DNA of 60,000 bases from Cristatella mucedo (Eukaryota; Bryozoa; Phylactolaemata; Cristatellidae), in NCBI GenBank assembly GCA_009760855.2, contig WPIO01000095.1, positions 965,001 to 1,025,000 on the forward strand, read 5' to 3'. Of this stretch, positions 1-59,816 are shown in pieces; position 1 is the stretch's first letter, and each line of letters opens with the position of its first letter. The position numbers were made by a program, and so were the translations under genes. The notes under the pieces were generated by a model. That model was not told the DNA's origin and made no database searches. It saw nothing but the letters and a program-made list of their open reading frames with translations.

Positions 1-817
1 TCTTCGGTGGGTAGGGCGAAGGTGGGTGCATCCTACGGAGTACGACCTCACGGCGATTCGATCTGCTAGGCTCGATCTAGTTGCTTGGTGATGAAGAGGA
101 GCCAAGCTGCATTTCAAGCCTGCTTAACATTCCATTCGGTCTCAGAGGCGGGCAGCAAAACCGTTGGACAGTAGCCGCTTAGATATTAGGCAGATGAGTT
201 GTTGCTCCCTGCAGAAGAAAATATGCTGGCGACTGGCTGACTGATTGACCACGATTAACCAGCATTGCAATTTACTGACCAAGCGAGCCCATAGCTGTTA
301 AGGGAAATGAAAGTGCCATAATCTGACTTCAGGCTTTCCAAAGAACAAATACGTCCATTCGGTTTCGATACCTCCCAAGCATTCAATTATTTTCAAGGCA
401 AATAAAACAATGGTAGCCTGAGGCTTTAACATTCAAAATCCAGGATCCAAGAACGACACTGGAATATGAAAATGACTTAGTTCAAAGCCAAGTTTGGCTT
501 TCGCTTTTCAATCATGCACAGGCGATCCTATGCTACTTGGGGGGGGGGGGTTAGTGAGTCGAAGGCCCTTTCTAGAGAACATCAGTATAAAAAACCTGTA
601 GTCTCTGGCTAAGTGAACGAGTTTCGATAGATGAAAATCTGCTTGCTGCTCGGCATCATGCCAAAACAACCTACACACTAAGCGCTGTAGTGCTTTGTCG
701 CACGGCAACAGACGCAGCGATGCTACTTGCCTTTCCTTTGTCTTTATTCTGCAATAACGACGGCTTTGATGGAACGGGAGATTTCGGCTGCTGAGGGTAC
801 AGGTTGGGGAGGTTGTT
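1..817. other. 3' flank of the CDKL gene, nothing recognised
   Basis: No coding block, RNA gene or element was identified. A poly-G run occurs at 540-550. Confidence 0.5.
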
Positions 818-15773
<14,956 letters not shown>

Positions 15774-16223
15774 TGGCTCACTAGGTAGGGCGGTTGCTTT
15801 TCACGACCGAGGGCCCGAGATCGTGGGTACGAATCGTGCGGTGGGCGATCCTTAATCGGTGGTTATAACAGTAAAGGCTCTGTTGTATGACAGTGTCTCC
15901 GGCGGCTGCTGTTCTAGTGAGAGTCTCACGGAGACACAGCGGGCGCTCGTGCGTGGTAAACGAGACTCTCCTTTAATACTCCCAACGGTCACATTTATGG
16001 GAGCCCAATCAATCGTAGCAGATGACAATAAATATAACTTGCATTGATGGCCCGACACTGCTGCTTCAATGGCTTAACTATTGGCCACAGGTGAAGCGTG
16101 TGCATTAGTGTCAGTCGCTTCGCTAATTACAGCAGAAGCCACAGGCGCACACAACAGCTCTTCTGTGGCTATACGATTGAGGCTTTTAAATACGAAAGAG
16201 GCTGTTGAATCAGCCAGTATTAA
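15774..16223 (+). mobile_element. SINE-A copy 2, split by about 270 bp
   Basis: The head (TGGCTCACTAGG, B-box GGTACGAATCG, GGTGGGCGATCC) ends near 15890 in AAAGGCTCT. The tail resumes near 16161 with TGTGGCTATAC and ends in GGCTGTTGAATCAGCC at 16220. The intervening segment is unlike any other SINE-A copy and is either an insertion or a divergent body. Confidence 0.6.
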
Positions 16224-16619
16224 GAACTACCGGCCGGATTCACTCCTTATTCGGAATGAATCCATCATTAATGAGATCATTAGTTAAATTGAGCACGGTC
16301 GTCCGATTCCCTGGTAAGTAGATTGAAGTCGTCCTTCTCGGAACGTTGAACCCGGGATTGACGCTCTGAAGTTATAATGATCATAAATTGTAATTTTTAA
16401 TTAAAAGAATTAATATTTAGAATACAAAATCAGAACGAATGTCACTAGTATGAGAAACAAGTTAAAGTCAAATAAAAATCACTAGGATTAGCTGTGTGCA
16501 TGTTCAATTTATGCCCTGAAAACAGCTTGCTTACATCTTGCACCACAATTTTAGGTATCTTTATTCTCTTGCTCCAGCCTGCCGGTCCAAAATACTCACC
16601 AGTCAGGTTAGGCATTGTA

Positions 16620-16960
16620 CCACCAGCTCATTTGACTCAAGTCGTTTAGCAGTGCCCCTAACCTACCTCAAATCCTTTCGAGATCATGCCCTCGGTTCGT
16701 ACGCTCCCAAAGCCTGACACTCATTCCCTACAGACGCCACGATATTCCACGACTTGGCATTTAAAAAATATGCCAAATACCAACCAGCTCCTTAATTTGC
16801 TCCGTCCGTGTGAGTCGTTTGAGTGCTTATGCGTATTGTGCTGTGCATCCTTACAATAAGCAATTGACATGCTTCTTTAGAGCACATGTAAAGAGCCTCA
16901 TAAGAGACTTAGTTCTCTTAAGGCGCTATACAAGCTTATTATTTATAAGGACAACTAGTA
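16620..16960 (+). mobile_element. LINE 3'-end fragment
   Basis: Decayed copy of the LINE C-terminal region and 3' end (CTCAAATCCTTTCGAGATCA, AGCCTGACACTCATTCC), finishing with TTAGTTCTCTTAAGGCGCT and an AT-rich tail. Matches 57830-58210 in order. Confidence 0.65.
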
Positions 16961-18349
16961 ATTAGAGCAGGTTCTTAATTTGTATTTGAAAAATTCCGTG
17001 TCGGATCGCATTCATCTACTTGAGAGGTTTCGGTTTATTTCAAGCCATTGTTACAAACTATATAAAAAACAGGTACAAACTACCAAAAATTTGAGCCCCA
17101 TAGCTTCTAAGACCAGGGCCTGACTTGTTTTCAAGAGCAGCAGTGATGCTTAGAGAAGGCTTCCACTGATATCTAAAGCTATGACTAAGCCTGAACTATC
17201 CGTAGAATTTATTTCGTTTCTTACTAGTTCGAGCATAAGTGTCTGCCGGCGTGCTAGGATCTCCAAGGTCAAATACTACCTCAAAGCAGCTTGAAAGAGA
17301 ATGCACAAAAGATTGATCCACGAAGTATCTTGGCAGCGAAAACTTACAAGGATAGCCACAGGGCACATCTTTGCAGCCATCCTTCGCGAGCTGGACTTGA
17401 GCAAATGTCCCACTATATGGTAACAAATTTTATTTATTCATACTTATAAACAAGTAAGTGCTAGAACCACTCATTTTCTCCAGCCAGCACCCTGCACTGA
17501 AGAAAGCCATGCCTTTATACAGAGTCGTGCAACAAAACAGTTGCACGGCATTGGGCAGTTCACTGCAGCACGATCCACTCGCCCTTGGGCAGTGCAAGCC
17601 ATCACAGGGCAGCAGCAGCTGCCACTAGTGCCGGCAGCTATGAGAGAGCTAGGCGTTCAGCAGCGAGATGAGCAAGATGCAGGCAACTTCGTGAACCTGT
17701 CGGCTAGCCAAACACGCACGGAGGCACACGGTGGGGTCAGCATGCACTCGTCTGCCTGAGATGAAACAAGGGGAGGAGGAGTAGAGCAAACGACTGAGCA
17801 GATCTCGTCGGCCGTGCAGTGACTGAGCCCCTCCCTCCCCCCTCGACAGGCAGCCAGCAGCCGTCCGGGCAGCACACCTGCACCGAGAGGCACTTCACAG
17901 CGCTCACGCTTTGCTGTGACTGCGGTCTACAGCCTTCGATTGCAGGTAGTGGTCAGGGGAGGCACCCACGGCTGCGTCGAAGGAAACAAGACGAGATGGC
18001 GGCATGCACGCGCACACCAACACAGACACAGCAATCGAGAAAGCTCGATTTCTAGGAATCTCAGCCCGAACGCAAGCCACGCTCCCTTTGACTCGACCCT
18101 TTGGTCACCAGCTCAGGCTACCGATCGAGCGAAGACAGTGCAAGGCGCCATCCTCTCGCAAAAAAAGCTCGTCGCTAGCAAAGGCTGAAGCGAACACTCT
18201 TCAGTGGCGGCTGCTTTTCAGCGGTAGCAAAGTGCAGACCGCGAGCCACATCATGAGCTGTGGCAGGTATAGCTGACCATCTTGCTGCTGCTGCAGCACA
18301 TCGGAGGTAAGAGCACAGTGGGCGCACCGGTTTTGGCTGCGCAGTGTGC

Positions 18350-50086
<31,737 letters not shown>

Positions 50087-50640
50087 CGTCGAGAAGTGCG
50101 CCGACGGACGGAGCTACAATTCGTTACATTATCTGACTCCTACTCAGCAAGGGTGCACGACAACTTCCGAAGTAATTTTCACTATGACAGCTAGCTGCAC
50201 AATAAATTATATTGAAATATAATAATAATTTAAGCCCAATCGTTGATATCTAGCCCTAGATTAGTCCAAACAGCAGGTATACCGCGAAGTATTTACTTGC
50301 GGAAGTGCAGCTTTCACTCACCCACGGCTCGTGGGCATATCCGGCTGACGGGCTGGCGCAGCGTGGCGGGCGTGTACGGCGCCGCCCGTGACAACGCGCG
50401 CGCCAACGGATTTCAGTCCCTCACGTCGTGAAACGTCGGTAGGCAAAAAGTGCCGCACGTACGTTTCTTCACCTTCGCGGCGCTGTTCAAAAGTCATGGC
50501 TCCGTATAGTGGAGCGCCTCGACCGCGCCCCTTCCCTTACCGCCCCCTTTCGGCCGTCTATATAGAGCTGCTAATGGACCGACGGCTCAACAAGTCCCGT
50601 GGTCCCGGTCGCGGCCGCATTGGCAGACGTGGATGCTCCG
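50087..50640 (-). promoter_or_regulatory. GC-rich, CpG-containing start region of the MAP4K gene
   Basis: Directly upstream of the MAP4K start codon the sequence becomes rich in C, G and CpG (for example 50341-50420 and 50521-50630), unlike the surrounding AT-richer DNA. A palindromic CTATATAG at 50558-50565 could serve as a TATA element for either strand. The 5' UTR and transcription start cannot be placed from sequence alone. Confidence 0.4.
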
Positions 50641-52249
50641 CGCTTCGTGGGATGGTCCATTCTCAGTGCGGATGGAGTTACTGGGTGGCAGGGTCTCGGG
50701 CTCGCGGCGGCATCAGCTCTTGGCTCAGCTCCAGTGGAGGCCACGGACCCATTTCAGTGAAGCCGGTCGGCATTTTCGTAATGGGGCTGCCCAGGACCGC
50801 TCGGTTTTCACAGGGAAGAGTTCTTAGCTAATGCGACAGCCGCTTGACAGATCGTCCGTTTGCCAGCCGAAATGTGTCAGGCTCGGAAGCAAAAGCAGTG
50901 CGGCAGCACGCCGCCCTGCACCGGATATTTGAGGGCAGGATTTTCGCTCGCTGAGACTGGGTGAAGAAGAGGGCACCGGAACGGTCTACCGCTCAGCCTG
51001 GTGGTGCGCCATCGCCGGCTCGGGTGGAGTGGTTGACACGTGCCACGACGACCGGCTGCCCTGAGAATAAGAAAGGGGCTACTTTATAGTGGTGGAATTT
51101 TTAGCCGCGTATATTTTCTTGTAGTCGCGTTTGGTAGGTCCTGTTGAAATCTTCTTTAGGCTTGCTGTCAGGTGAGACCGCTGGTTACTCACTTTTACGT
51201 GATGCATGGCGGAGGCAAAGCTATGGAATCCCTTGTGCTCGAAAGTCACAGTGATCATCTCGGAGGAGCAGTTTTCAATTCTTCCATTTTCCGGGAGAAC
51301 CCCCCTCTCTCTCTCTCTCCCCTCAGTCTCTCGAGGGAGACTTGCTGGCTGGCCATGGGTGGGGATTGTGGTATAATAACCCACACCGTTTGTTAAGTGA
51401 CTCAGCAAAGACTGGTGATGGCCATGCAGAGCTCCAATGTATTTTCCGTATGGTTTTTGTGTGTTCACTGTTACTCTCACGGTGATGCTTCGCAGCAGGA
51501 CTTTGTGCCCTGTCAATTATGAACGGTGCTGGCATTGCTCTACCTCCCGACGGCACGTGCCGGCCTCATTAATTTTGAGTGAAAGGTAATGCCTATGCAA
51601 GCGGCCACTGCATACCAGTTCACAGCCCATCTGCCGAGTGTCCGCATTCCTCTTCATTACGTGTTGGCGCTAACCTGGCTCTGTCAGTCGTAATAGGCAG
51701 GCTATTCTTTTAAATTGTCTCGGGCTCATGTGAAACTCGAGGATTCTTTTCCATTTGAAGGTAGTGGCTGCGCGGAAGACGAGGCACAAGAGCAAGCTCG
51801 GTGTGCGAGTCTAGACTTTGATTTTTGTACAAGGAAAAGTCTTGCACCCACTGCCGTGCTTGTCTTTCGTAGCATCTGTTGCAGACAGCAAGGACGTGTG
51901 TGTGTGTGTGTGTGCTCGTATGTGCGTGCGTGCCTGGAAGACGTACGTTTGGCAGTGAATACTGAAAGACTGAGTTGAAGTAGTGCGTGCAATAGAGAAG
52001 CTTAAGGTAGGTGCCAAATAGGAGCAAACGTATAAACGACATATGCAGTCATGAGATTTAGGTCTGCCACCATTATGGGTCAGTTTTGAGGCCTTGCATT
52101 TTGGGCAGCACGACTACTGATCTGCAATGAACATTGATTGCTGTAAGTCGAGAGGAGTGGTCTACTCGTGGCAGGGTTCGTAGCAGTTATTGTCCAACTG
52201 TGAGATGGGTAGCGTTTTAAAAAGTGACAGAACCGGCAAGCATGGCCAA
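50641..52249. other. Flank upstream of the MAP4K gene
   Basis: Minor CT and GT runs (51304-51330, 51896-51914). Open frames here match nothing I recognise. Confidence 0.4.
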
Positions 52250-52980
52250 TATGTATTGTAATAATAATAGTAATAATAATAGATTTGATAAAGCGACCCC
52301 AAAGAGCTCAATCTCTTTCTAGGCACTTTACAATTGCTGTTAAGGAAGCACGATCGAATGGTTAGTGGTAACATGCTCAATAAACAACAAGAATAACATG
52401 GTTAGGGGTGATATGCACAGGGTCAGCATGCAAGTATGGTTAGTGGCAGCATGTAATGTATCTCCATCTGTAACTCCACAAAGTCATAAAGACTATGTGG
52501 GTGTTATGCAGGAGAGTTTTGTATTTTGTATATGTTTATGCACTCACAGCCTAAGTGGCTTTCGGTATGCATTCGGTAGCTAACAGACTTCGTCTCACGC
52601 AACAAAGAGAAAATGGGGAGCATAGCAGTCAGGAGAGCAGTTGAGGTAGTGAGTACCATGGAAGTAGCAGCTCAGGACCGCTGAAAAGGATAAGCCATAG
52701 GTGGCAGCAGAAGAATAGTTGTCGTTGCGTAAGAATTGTGGAAGCGAGTTCCGCAGTCTAGAACATGCAGAGCTAAAGCTTCTGTCGCCAATGGTCTTTA
52801 AGCAAAGGAATGGAATGGCTAATTTATTGTCCACGCAGGACCTGAGAGGGCAAAGAGGCTGAAACTGGTGCAGCAGTTCAGCTAGGTGTGAAGGAGCCAA
52901 GCACAGTGTCAGCACACATAAGCACATACAGGACGAATCACATGAACCCACTAAATGCTGTGATAATTAGTGCAAGAGAA
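52250..52980 (-). mobile_element. LINE family 1 3' UTR, split by a family 2 fragment
   Basis: Left part 52250-52451 reads (AAT)n, AATCTCTTTCTAGGCACTTT and GGTTAGGGGTGATATGCACA. The right part resumes at about 52909 with CAGTGTCAGCACACATAAGC and ACGAATCACATGAACCCACT. The two parts are contiguous in the intact copy at 57960-58030. Confidence 0.8.
52452..52908 (-). mobile_element. LINE family 2 3' fragment nested in family 1
   Basis: Minus-strand translation includes LAIPFLCLKTIGDRSFSSA and LSFSAVLSCYFHGTHYLNCS, parallel to 13885-14165 (LINE family 2). Its ends coincide with the break in the family 1 copy. Confidence 0.75.
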
Positions 52981-53189
52981 GCTATAATATTGTATGATTA
53001 GCAGGACACTCATCCAGTTAGAGGGAGCTGTTCTGCTTGAATGAAATGATAGTAACATGTATGGCTGACCATCACTGAGGCTGGGATTATTGGCTAACGA
53101 TGAGCCAGTTTGGTGGTTGCACATTTGTCTTCTGTAAGTGCATCCGACTGAGCTCCAAGGTGAGATCTGCAAGCTGTTAAAAAAATTCT

Positions 53190-53352
53190 AGCCGATTAAA
53201 CAGCCTCTTTTTGTATAGCGACAGAAGAGCCTTTACGGCTATCACCACGCTTGCAGTGGCGATAAAGGATCGCCCACCGCAGGAATCAAACCCACGACCT
53301 TGGGACCAAGATTGTCAAAGCAACCGCCTTACCTAGTGTGCCATCACGGCTT
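53190..53352 (-). mobile_element. SINE-A copy 8
   Basis: Minus-strand copy. Read in reverse it has the A-box region, GGGTTTGATTCCTGCGGTGG, GGCGATCC, GATAGCCG, CTATACAAAAAGAGGCTG and a 3' end in TTTAATCGGC. Confidence 0.8.
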
Positions 53353-54976
53353 ACCATGTTTGCGTCAAACTGCCACCATGTTTGTGCCACGTGTACTTTG
53401 ATGAGCTGGGACATGACTTGCTTCACAATCACCAATATTGACAGAAGAAGCCAAGAGGATGGCCACTGAATGGTGCCTGGCTGAATAAGGACAGCCAGAC
53501 TGAGCTATTTACTTAGTATTTATTGATGCTGGCACGTGTTGACATTCTCGGAAGGCCCACAAAGCCCGAAGGCAGCTAATGTAACCTGTTATAGGTGAAT
53601 GGAAAGGCGACCGGGAAAGCTTTTGCTGCAATGGTATGCTGGGTAATTAGGTCTCAGCTGCCCTAAAGAGAGCTGCTGCTGCTGCTGCAGCTCAGGTGAC
53701 TTCCTGGCCCACGAGTTGGCAGCAGGCGAGGGCCACGCTTGGCTGACTGACGCCTGTCTGTTTCCGGATTCGGGAGGCTTGAAGTGCAGCAGGCAAAGAG
53801 CAGTATATTGTGGGGCAGTTAAGGGGAGTAGATGCAGCAAGCTGATGAGGTGGACACGGAGCCTTGAATTCCCCTTCTGGCTTGTAGCAGCCCCTTTGAG
53901 TCTTAGATAGCCGATCGACATTTCTCCGGGTGTCGTGTGAAGCCTGATGCAGGGTGGATAATCTACGGAAGGCTCGGCGAATTTGCCACGAGGTATAGGC
54001 ATATGAAGAGGGACCAGCTGGCTCTGGCCCTGACACCCCCCTTGGGCCAACCTGAAGGGGTATACCAGGCTGCATTCGACATGCCCCTTCAGACATCCTA
54101 CGATTGGTTACCTTAGGAATTGTAAAGGTGTAGCCCATCCTTTGCTTAATCCTGGCTACGTCTATGCTAGAGGACCTCGCTATCTTTTTTATGCTTTGAG
54201 CAGTGCCTTCACTCTTGAGCTTGAGCGTGTGGATGTGGACCTTTTGACCTGTGCAATATCCTTTCACTGGTCTTGTCGAGAGCTTTTCAGTGTTCGTTAA
54301 GGACCATGCTACTGTTTACGTGTGCTGTCACCAAAAAGCCGGTCTAAGTGCAACATCCGCTGTGATATGCCTTGCTGTCCAGTCACGTCGGGATAAAGGG
54401 TCCAGCTTTCTGCAACTTTCAAGTCTCACTTGCCGGTAGAACAGCAGTTCATGCCCGTATTCCGTGCAAGAGCTGTCAAAACCTCAATATCTGGTATACA
54501 AATCTTGATATCGTAAGAGCAGTCAAAGTCCCTGTCAAAATCTCGATAAGCTACATGTAAACATGGCTGTGCTGTTGAACTATGAGAAAGTGAAAAGGAT
54601 TTTCACGTCTGTTCGTTTGCTGCTTCGTGCGACGTAGGGTTTTGCATTGCCGTTGCCAGAGGTTCAGTATGATTTCCAGGCATTCACTACCCACGACTTG
54701 GAAATCACCAGCGGTATCAGTTAATAATGCCTCGTCATTCTTAATGCCTCTCTGGCATTTTGCTTCGGAGCTCTCTGTAGTCTGGAGTGCAGGTCTCTGA
54801 CCATGGAATGCCTTACCTTCGTAGGTGCCTTGGCAGAGCTAATAGCCTGTATTATGGTAGATCTTGCTAGCACAGCTTGAAGCAGCAATGCTTGTGGTGC
54901 TCAGCATATGTGAAAATCTGCAGTGCAATCTGGAAACCTCATGGCCGTTGTCCTGGTCTAAATGGTTAGGAGCAAG
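53353..54976. other. Unexplained stretch with a 191-codon minus-strand open frame
   Basis: The frame 54267-53692 (starts MKGYCTGQKVHIHT) is the longest non-repeat open frame on the right side, but shows no known domain and no splice context. It may be part of an unknown element. Confidence 0.3.
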
Positions 54977-55553
<577 letters not shown>

Positions 55554-56052
55554 GCGGATAGAGCAGCCTAAATGTTCTTGCCATCGATGCACCATTTCAG
55601 TTGCACAAAATTGGAATGTTTACATACTCACCTAACAGGGATGCATGAAGTCGGCTGTAGCCAAGCTCAGCGAAGTACTTGTGAGGCCTCAGTAAGGTGA
55701 GGATCCGGACTTTGGTGCTAATTACTGGGTGAGATGCTAGTGGAGATAGTCGGGTACCGAGTTGGCTTACTGGGTTAGGGCTCTGGTTTGTGGCTTAAAT
55801 AGGGTTCGAAAGATTGGCTATCTGAGCCTGCTGCCACGAGGCATTGGCCAGACACACTAATTCTGCTGGGTTTCTTCTCGTTTGACCATTGCCTGATTTG
55901 ATTGCTATTAGCATGCAGAAATGCACCAGTCTGTATGCTGCCCCAGGAGGGCAGCAGCAGCATCATCTGCAGTAGCAGCGATCTAAGCAGCAGCAATTAC
56001 CGGTTCAGCTATATATCGCAGCAGCAACTGTGATAGAGGTGACATCAGAAGC

Positions 56053-56092
56053 GATGGTGGTGGTGGTGATGGTGGTGGTGGTGGTGGTAGTG
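56053..56092. repeat. (GGT)n trinucleotide repeat
   Basis: GGTGGTGGTGATGGTGGTGG, followed by a short CAG-type run at 56096-56115. Confidence 0.85.
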
Positions 56093-56419
56093 GGAGCAGC
56101 AGCAGTAGCAGTAGAGCTAGGTGTTTTTACACTCTTAAATGCAGGACTTCATGAGTACAGGTGCAATTGCTTTCACTCTGCTGCTCAGCTCATGGCAATG
56201 TATGGTTATTATTTCCCGACTGGAGTCCAATGCCGTTGGAGGCTCCCAGCGACCAAGTGTTGGGCTGGCTTATCTAAGACTTTCTATAAGTCAGTGTTGA
56301 CCACAAGTGCTAGACCATTCAAACCTAGTAGCAAAGGCTGACAGCCCATGTCTGATAATGGAGTGGCTGTCTCGGGCTGATTGATGCATGGCAGTTCAGC
56401 AGTTGCCCCTGTCTTATAT

Positions 56420-56424
<5 letters not shown>

Positions 56425-56462
<38 letters not shown>

Positions 56463-56604
56463 TTCTCATGCACTCTCACTCTCTGTCTATTGCTGTTTCT
56501 CTCTCTCTCACTCTCTCTCCCCCCACTCTCTCCCCCTCTCTTTCTTTCTCTCTCTTGCTCTTTCTCTCTTTCTTTCTCTTCTGTCTTTGTCTCTCTCTCT
56601 CCCT

Positions 56605-56662
<58 letters not shown>
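56425..56662. repeat. Compound (CT)n microsatellite
   Basis: CT runs at 56425-56457 and 56608-56662 with imperfect CT-rich sequence between them. Confidence 0.95.
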
Positions 56663-56666
<4 letters not shown>

Positions 56667-56789
56667 TATCTCGAAGTCTTCCCCCGGTCGCTGTCTCCCA
56701 TTGCTTCTCTGCTTGCCACACACGAGTTTTCTATACTTTAGAGACACTTGTTGCAATTTCAATGTGTCAGATACTACTTGCTCCTTAGT

Positions 56790-58220
56790 TCTGCTGCTAA
56801 CCATCATGCACCTTGGAATTGTAGCAGAGAACCCGAAAACACTCTCGGCATATTTAGCTCACATAGTTTACTTTTTGTTGGACGATTCCTCCTTGGAGCA
56901 CCTCTTATCTCACCTGGGCATGACTGGCACTGCTCTGCAATGGTTCAGGTCCTATCTCATATCGTGGGAGACTCCAGAGTATTGACGTGAATGGACAAAG
57001 ATCATCCGAGGTACCTATGAAATATGGGCTGCCGCAGGGCTCCATGCTAGGTCCGGTTCTTTTCACGGTTTATACTCTCCCTCTTGTTGACGTGATTGCC
57101 AAGCACAATCTAGGCTTTCACTTCTATGTGGATGACACTCAGTTATACCTTTGCTTTGATCCTTCCCAGCCTTCGAGCACCTCAAATTCTCTCAACTCAC
57201 TTGCTGCATGCATTGATGACATCCGCACATAGATGGCAGCAAATTTTCTAAAACTAAACGATGATAAAACTAACTTACTAGTCATGGGCAAACCCAGTGT
57301 GATTCAGATATTGGAAAGGCTTACGCTCAAAATTGGCTCTGCCAGCATATCTCCTGTTGAATCAGCTCGAAATCTAGGTGTTCCAAAGTGACCTCTCGTT
57401 AGACGACCACATCAGCTCCACAGTCAAATCTGCCAACGTTCAGCTACATAACATTGCTAAAATTCGGGCTTGTTTAGATAAGGATACTATGTCTAAGTTG
57501 GTCCATGCATTCGTGACATCCTGTCTCGACTTCTGCAACTCACTGCTTACTGGCCTACCGGCATGTGCAATCAGGCGATTGCAGCTGGTGCAGAACTCTG
57601 CAGCTAGGCTTGTCTGCTGTGAACGTCGCAGTTGCCACATCACACCACTTCTCTCTGACCTGCACTAGCTACCAGTCAAGCAACGGATTGACTTCAAGGT
57701 TTTGTCACTCACTTTTAGGTCACTTCATTCTTTGGCTCGAGCCAATCTCTCAGATCTACTCCCCCACCAGGCCAAGCATCGTACCACCCGCTTTTCGGAA
57801 TCCAACAGTCTACCAATACCTTGTACAAACCTCAAATCCTTTGGAGACCGTGCATTTAGTTCGTCCCAAAGCCTGGAACTGCCTCCCGACTTGCAGAGAA
57901 CATCCCCCGACTTGACCACATTTAAAAGGAACTTAAAAACACACCTATTTAGGACAGCATTTAGTGGGTCCCTGTGATTCGTCCTTGATGTGCTTATGTG
58001 TGCTGACACTGTGCATGCTGCCACTAACCACATTTGCATGCTGACCCTGTGCATGTCACTCTTTACCATGTTATTCATGTATTTATCAAGCATGATTTTA
58101 CTCACCATTTAATTGCATTTCCCTTTGCAGCAAATGTAAAGCGCCTAGAAAGAGAGTGAGTTCTCTGAGGGCACTTTATCAAGTGCATTATTGTTATTAT
58201 TATTATTATTATTATTATTC
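56790..58220 (+). mobile_element. LINE family 1 (L2/CR1-like), longest copy
   Basis: Reverse transcriptase region with YGLPQGSMLGPVLFTVY, HFYVDDTQLYL (catalytic YVDD at 57125-57136), LVHAFVTSCLDFCNSLLTGL, SCHITPLLSDLHWLPVKQ and LSLTFRSLHSL, then a 3' UTR ending in (TTA)n at 58190-58220. Frameshifts near 56975 and 57370 and a TAG at 57230 break the ORF. No endonuclease region is seen, so it is 5' truncated and inactive. It is the reference for the other family 1 fragments. Confidence 0.9.
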
Positions 58221-58719
58221 CTGCCCAGCAGAGAGCAAGTCAAGTGGCTTCAGCCTTACAAGGTTTGCCTGCCAGCCTCCTCACTGCGTGCACCGGCTTT
58301 GGCTGGACTGGACTGCTGCTGAGCACTCTCCCACGGATGCTGGCTGCAGGCCGCAGGGCATGGCATTGGCCGACGGCTGTCTGCCGCCACAACAGTCCGG
58401 TTGACATGCGCAGCTCTGCAGTCTTCGCTCGAGTTCTGGCTCTCCGATCAGCCGCGTGACCTGCCAGCTAGCTGCCACGGCCACCAGCAGACGATGCACT
58501 GCACAGTGGCAGGCGGTGCCGCCCTAGCCGTGCTGTGTGGCTGCTTACTGGTCCCAGTGCCGTGTGGGTTGGTGCCTGCTGCCCTATCTCACCGTTGCAT
58601 CCACGACGAGATCAATGACCGGCGAGCTTCGGTAACCCAGCAGCACAAGTGGTAAGTAGCCAGGTTTGGCTTTTCGGGTGTGGGTGCATGTGTATGCATG
58701 TGTGCGTGTGTGTGCATGT

Positions 58720-58721
<2 letters not shown>

Positions 58722-58778
<57 letters not shown>
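58722..58778. repeat. (GT)n microsatellite
   Basis: About 27 GT units flanked by TGCATG-rich sequence. Confidence 0.95.
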
Positions 58779-59643
58779 TATGTGGTCTCCATGTGTCTCT
58801 GCAGCTCTGCATTGCCATTAGGATAAGGGTGGTCGGTGCGGCACTGCAAAGTTCTCTGTGGTGCAGTTAAAATGTGAGCTTCTGTCAGAGTGCCTTTGGT
58901 TGCCAATGGTGATAGTTGCAATAAGCGTAGCTGAAACAGGCAGCTGCTCAGGGAAGTTGCAGAAAAGGGGTTGATATAACGTAAAGCCAGGCAGCAGGCA
59001 GAGAGCAATCAGCCAGAATGTTCAGTGTGAGAGCAAGCATAATTAAAAAGTGAAAGTAAAGTAAAGTAACAGTTTTGCTTTTGTAGGTTCTTGCTTACAC
59101 AAGAAAGTGGGTAGGAGCAACAAGCTAAGGCTACTACTAATTATAGCTAAGAAAGAAGGATCCGTGCCATAGATCAATGCCTGCAGTAGTGTGGGGGCTG
59201 GTGTGGCACTCAGAAGGTTTACGAGCGAATACCCATGCCTGACTCAGACACCACTACGAAACAGGTTGTACAACATTGGGCAATGCATGGCGTGGTGGGG
59301 CTGTGCTAGCATGGGCATCACACCTCAAGTTGGCCCCTCCTAGTATCAAAGCTGGATATTGACGATGTAGTAGTACTCATGAAGTCATTCCTTAACCACA
59401 GAATACTTTTAGTTAATTTTTTGTCCCTCTACTTAATATGAATCTTCACATCAGTTGTGTATTGCATTTGTGAAGAATGCCAGCAGCCTAGGCGTACAGG
59501 CTTGCCGTGCACAATAGACACGAACACAAAATCAGTGATGTCGAAATAGAAAAGCAATGCCATTGAAATTGTAAGAGATCATGCTACCGATGTTAGATCA
59601 CACGGTTGCCTCTTGTTATTTTAGCCAGCCATAGAAAGTATAC

Positions 59644-59816
59644 CTGGTTGAAGTTCCAGAAATCAGAGTGACCGGCACTGTGCATGTTTTTTTGTCGAAA
59701 CCATCGCAAGTGCACAGCTATTTCAGCCATTTGGTTCACCCGGTCTTCTTCTGTGCCATCAGAAAATGATATATGTCCCTGCATCATTCCAAAGAGCAGA
59801 GATCTGATTTGAATTT
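59644..59816 (-). CDS. Internal exon of an unidentified gene
   Basis: An open 173-nt block on the minus strand is bounded by an acceptor (aagcagcag before 59816) and a donor (CAG|gtatac after 59644). It encodes 2 nt plus 57 codons, including SLLFGMMQGHISFSDGTEED, VNQMAEIAVHLRWFRQK and SDFWNFNQ. Composition looks like a real soluble protein: mixed charges, helix-compatible, no low complexity. I do not recognise the family. The neighbouring exons must lie beyond the right edge or in the unexplained sequence to the left, where none was found. Confidence 0.5.

Noticed and set aside
17196-17426. Possible exon with donor GTAAGT (reading ...CKDVPCGYPC)
   Set aside because: The upstream acceptor lacks a pyrimidine tract, the reading matches no family, and it is not needed by either kinase gene.
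53692-54267. 191-codon minus-strand open frame as a gene
   Set aside because: No recognisable domain, no splice context, overlapping frames equally open; kept only as an unexplained stretch.
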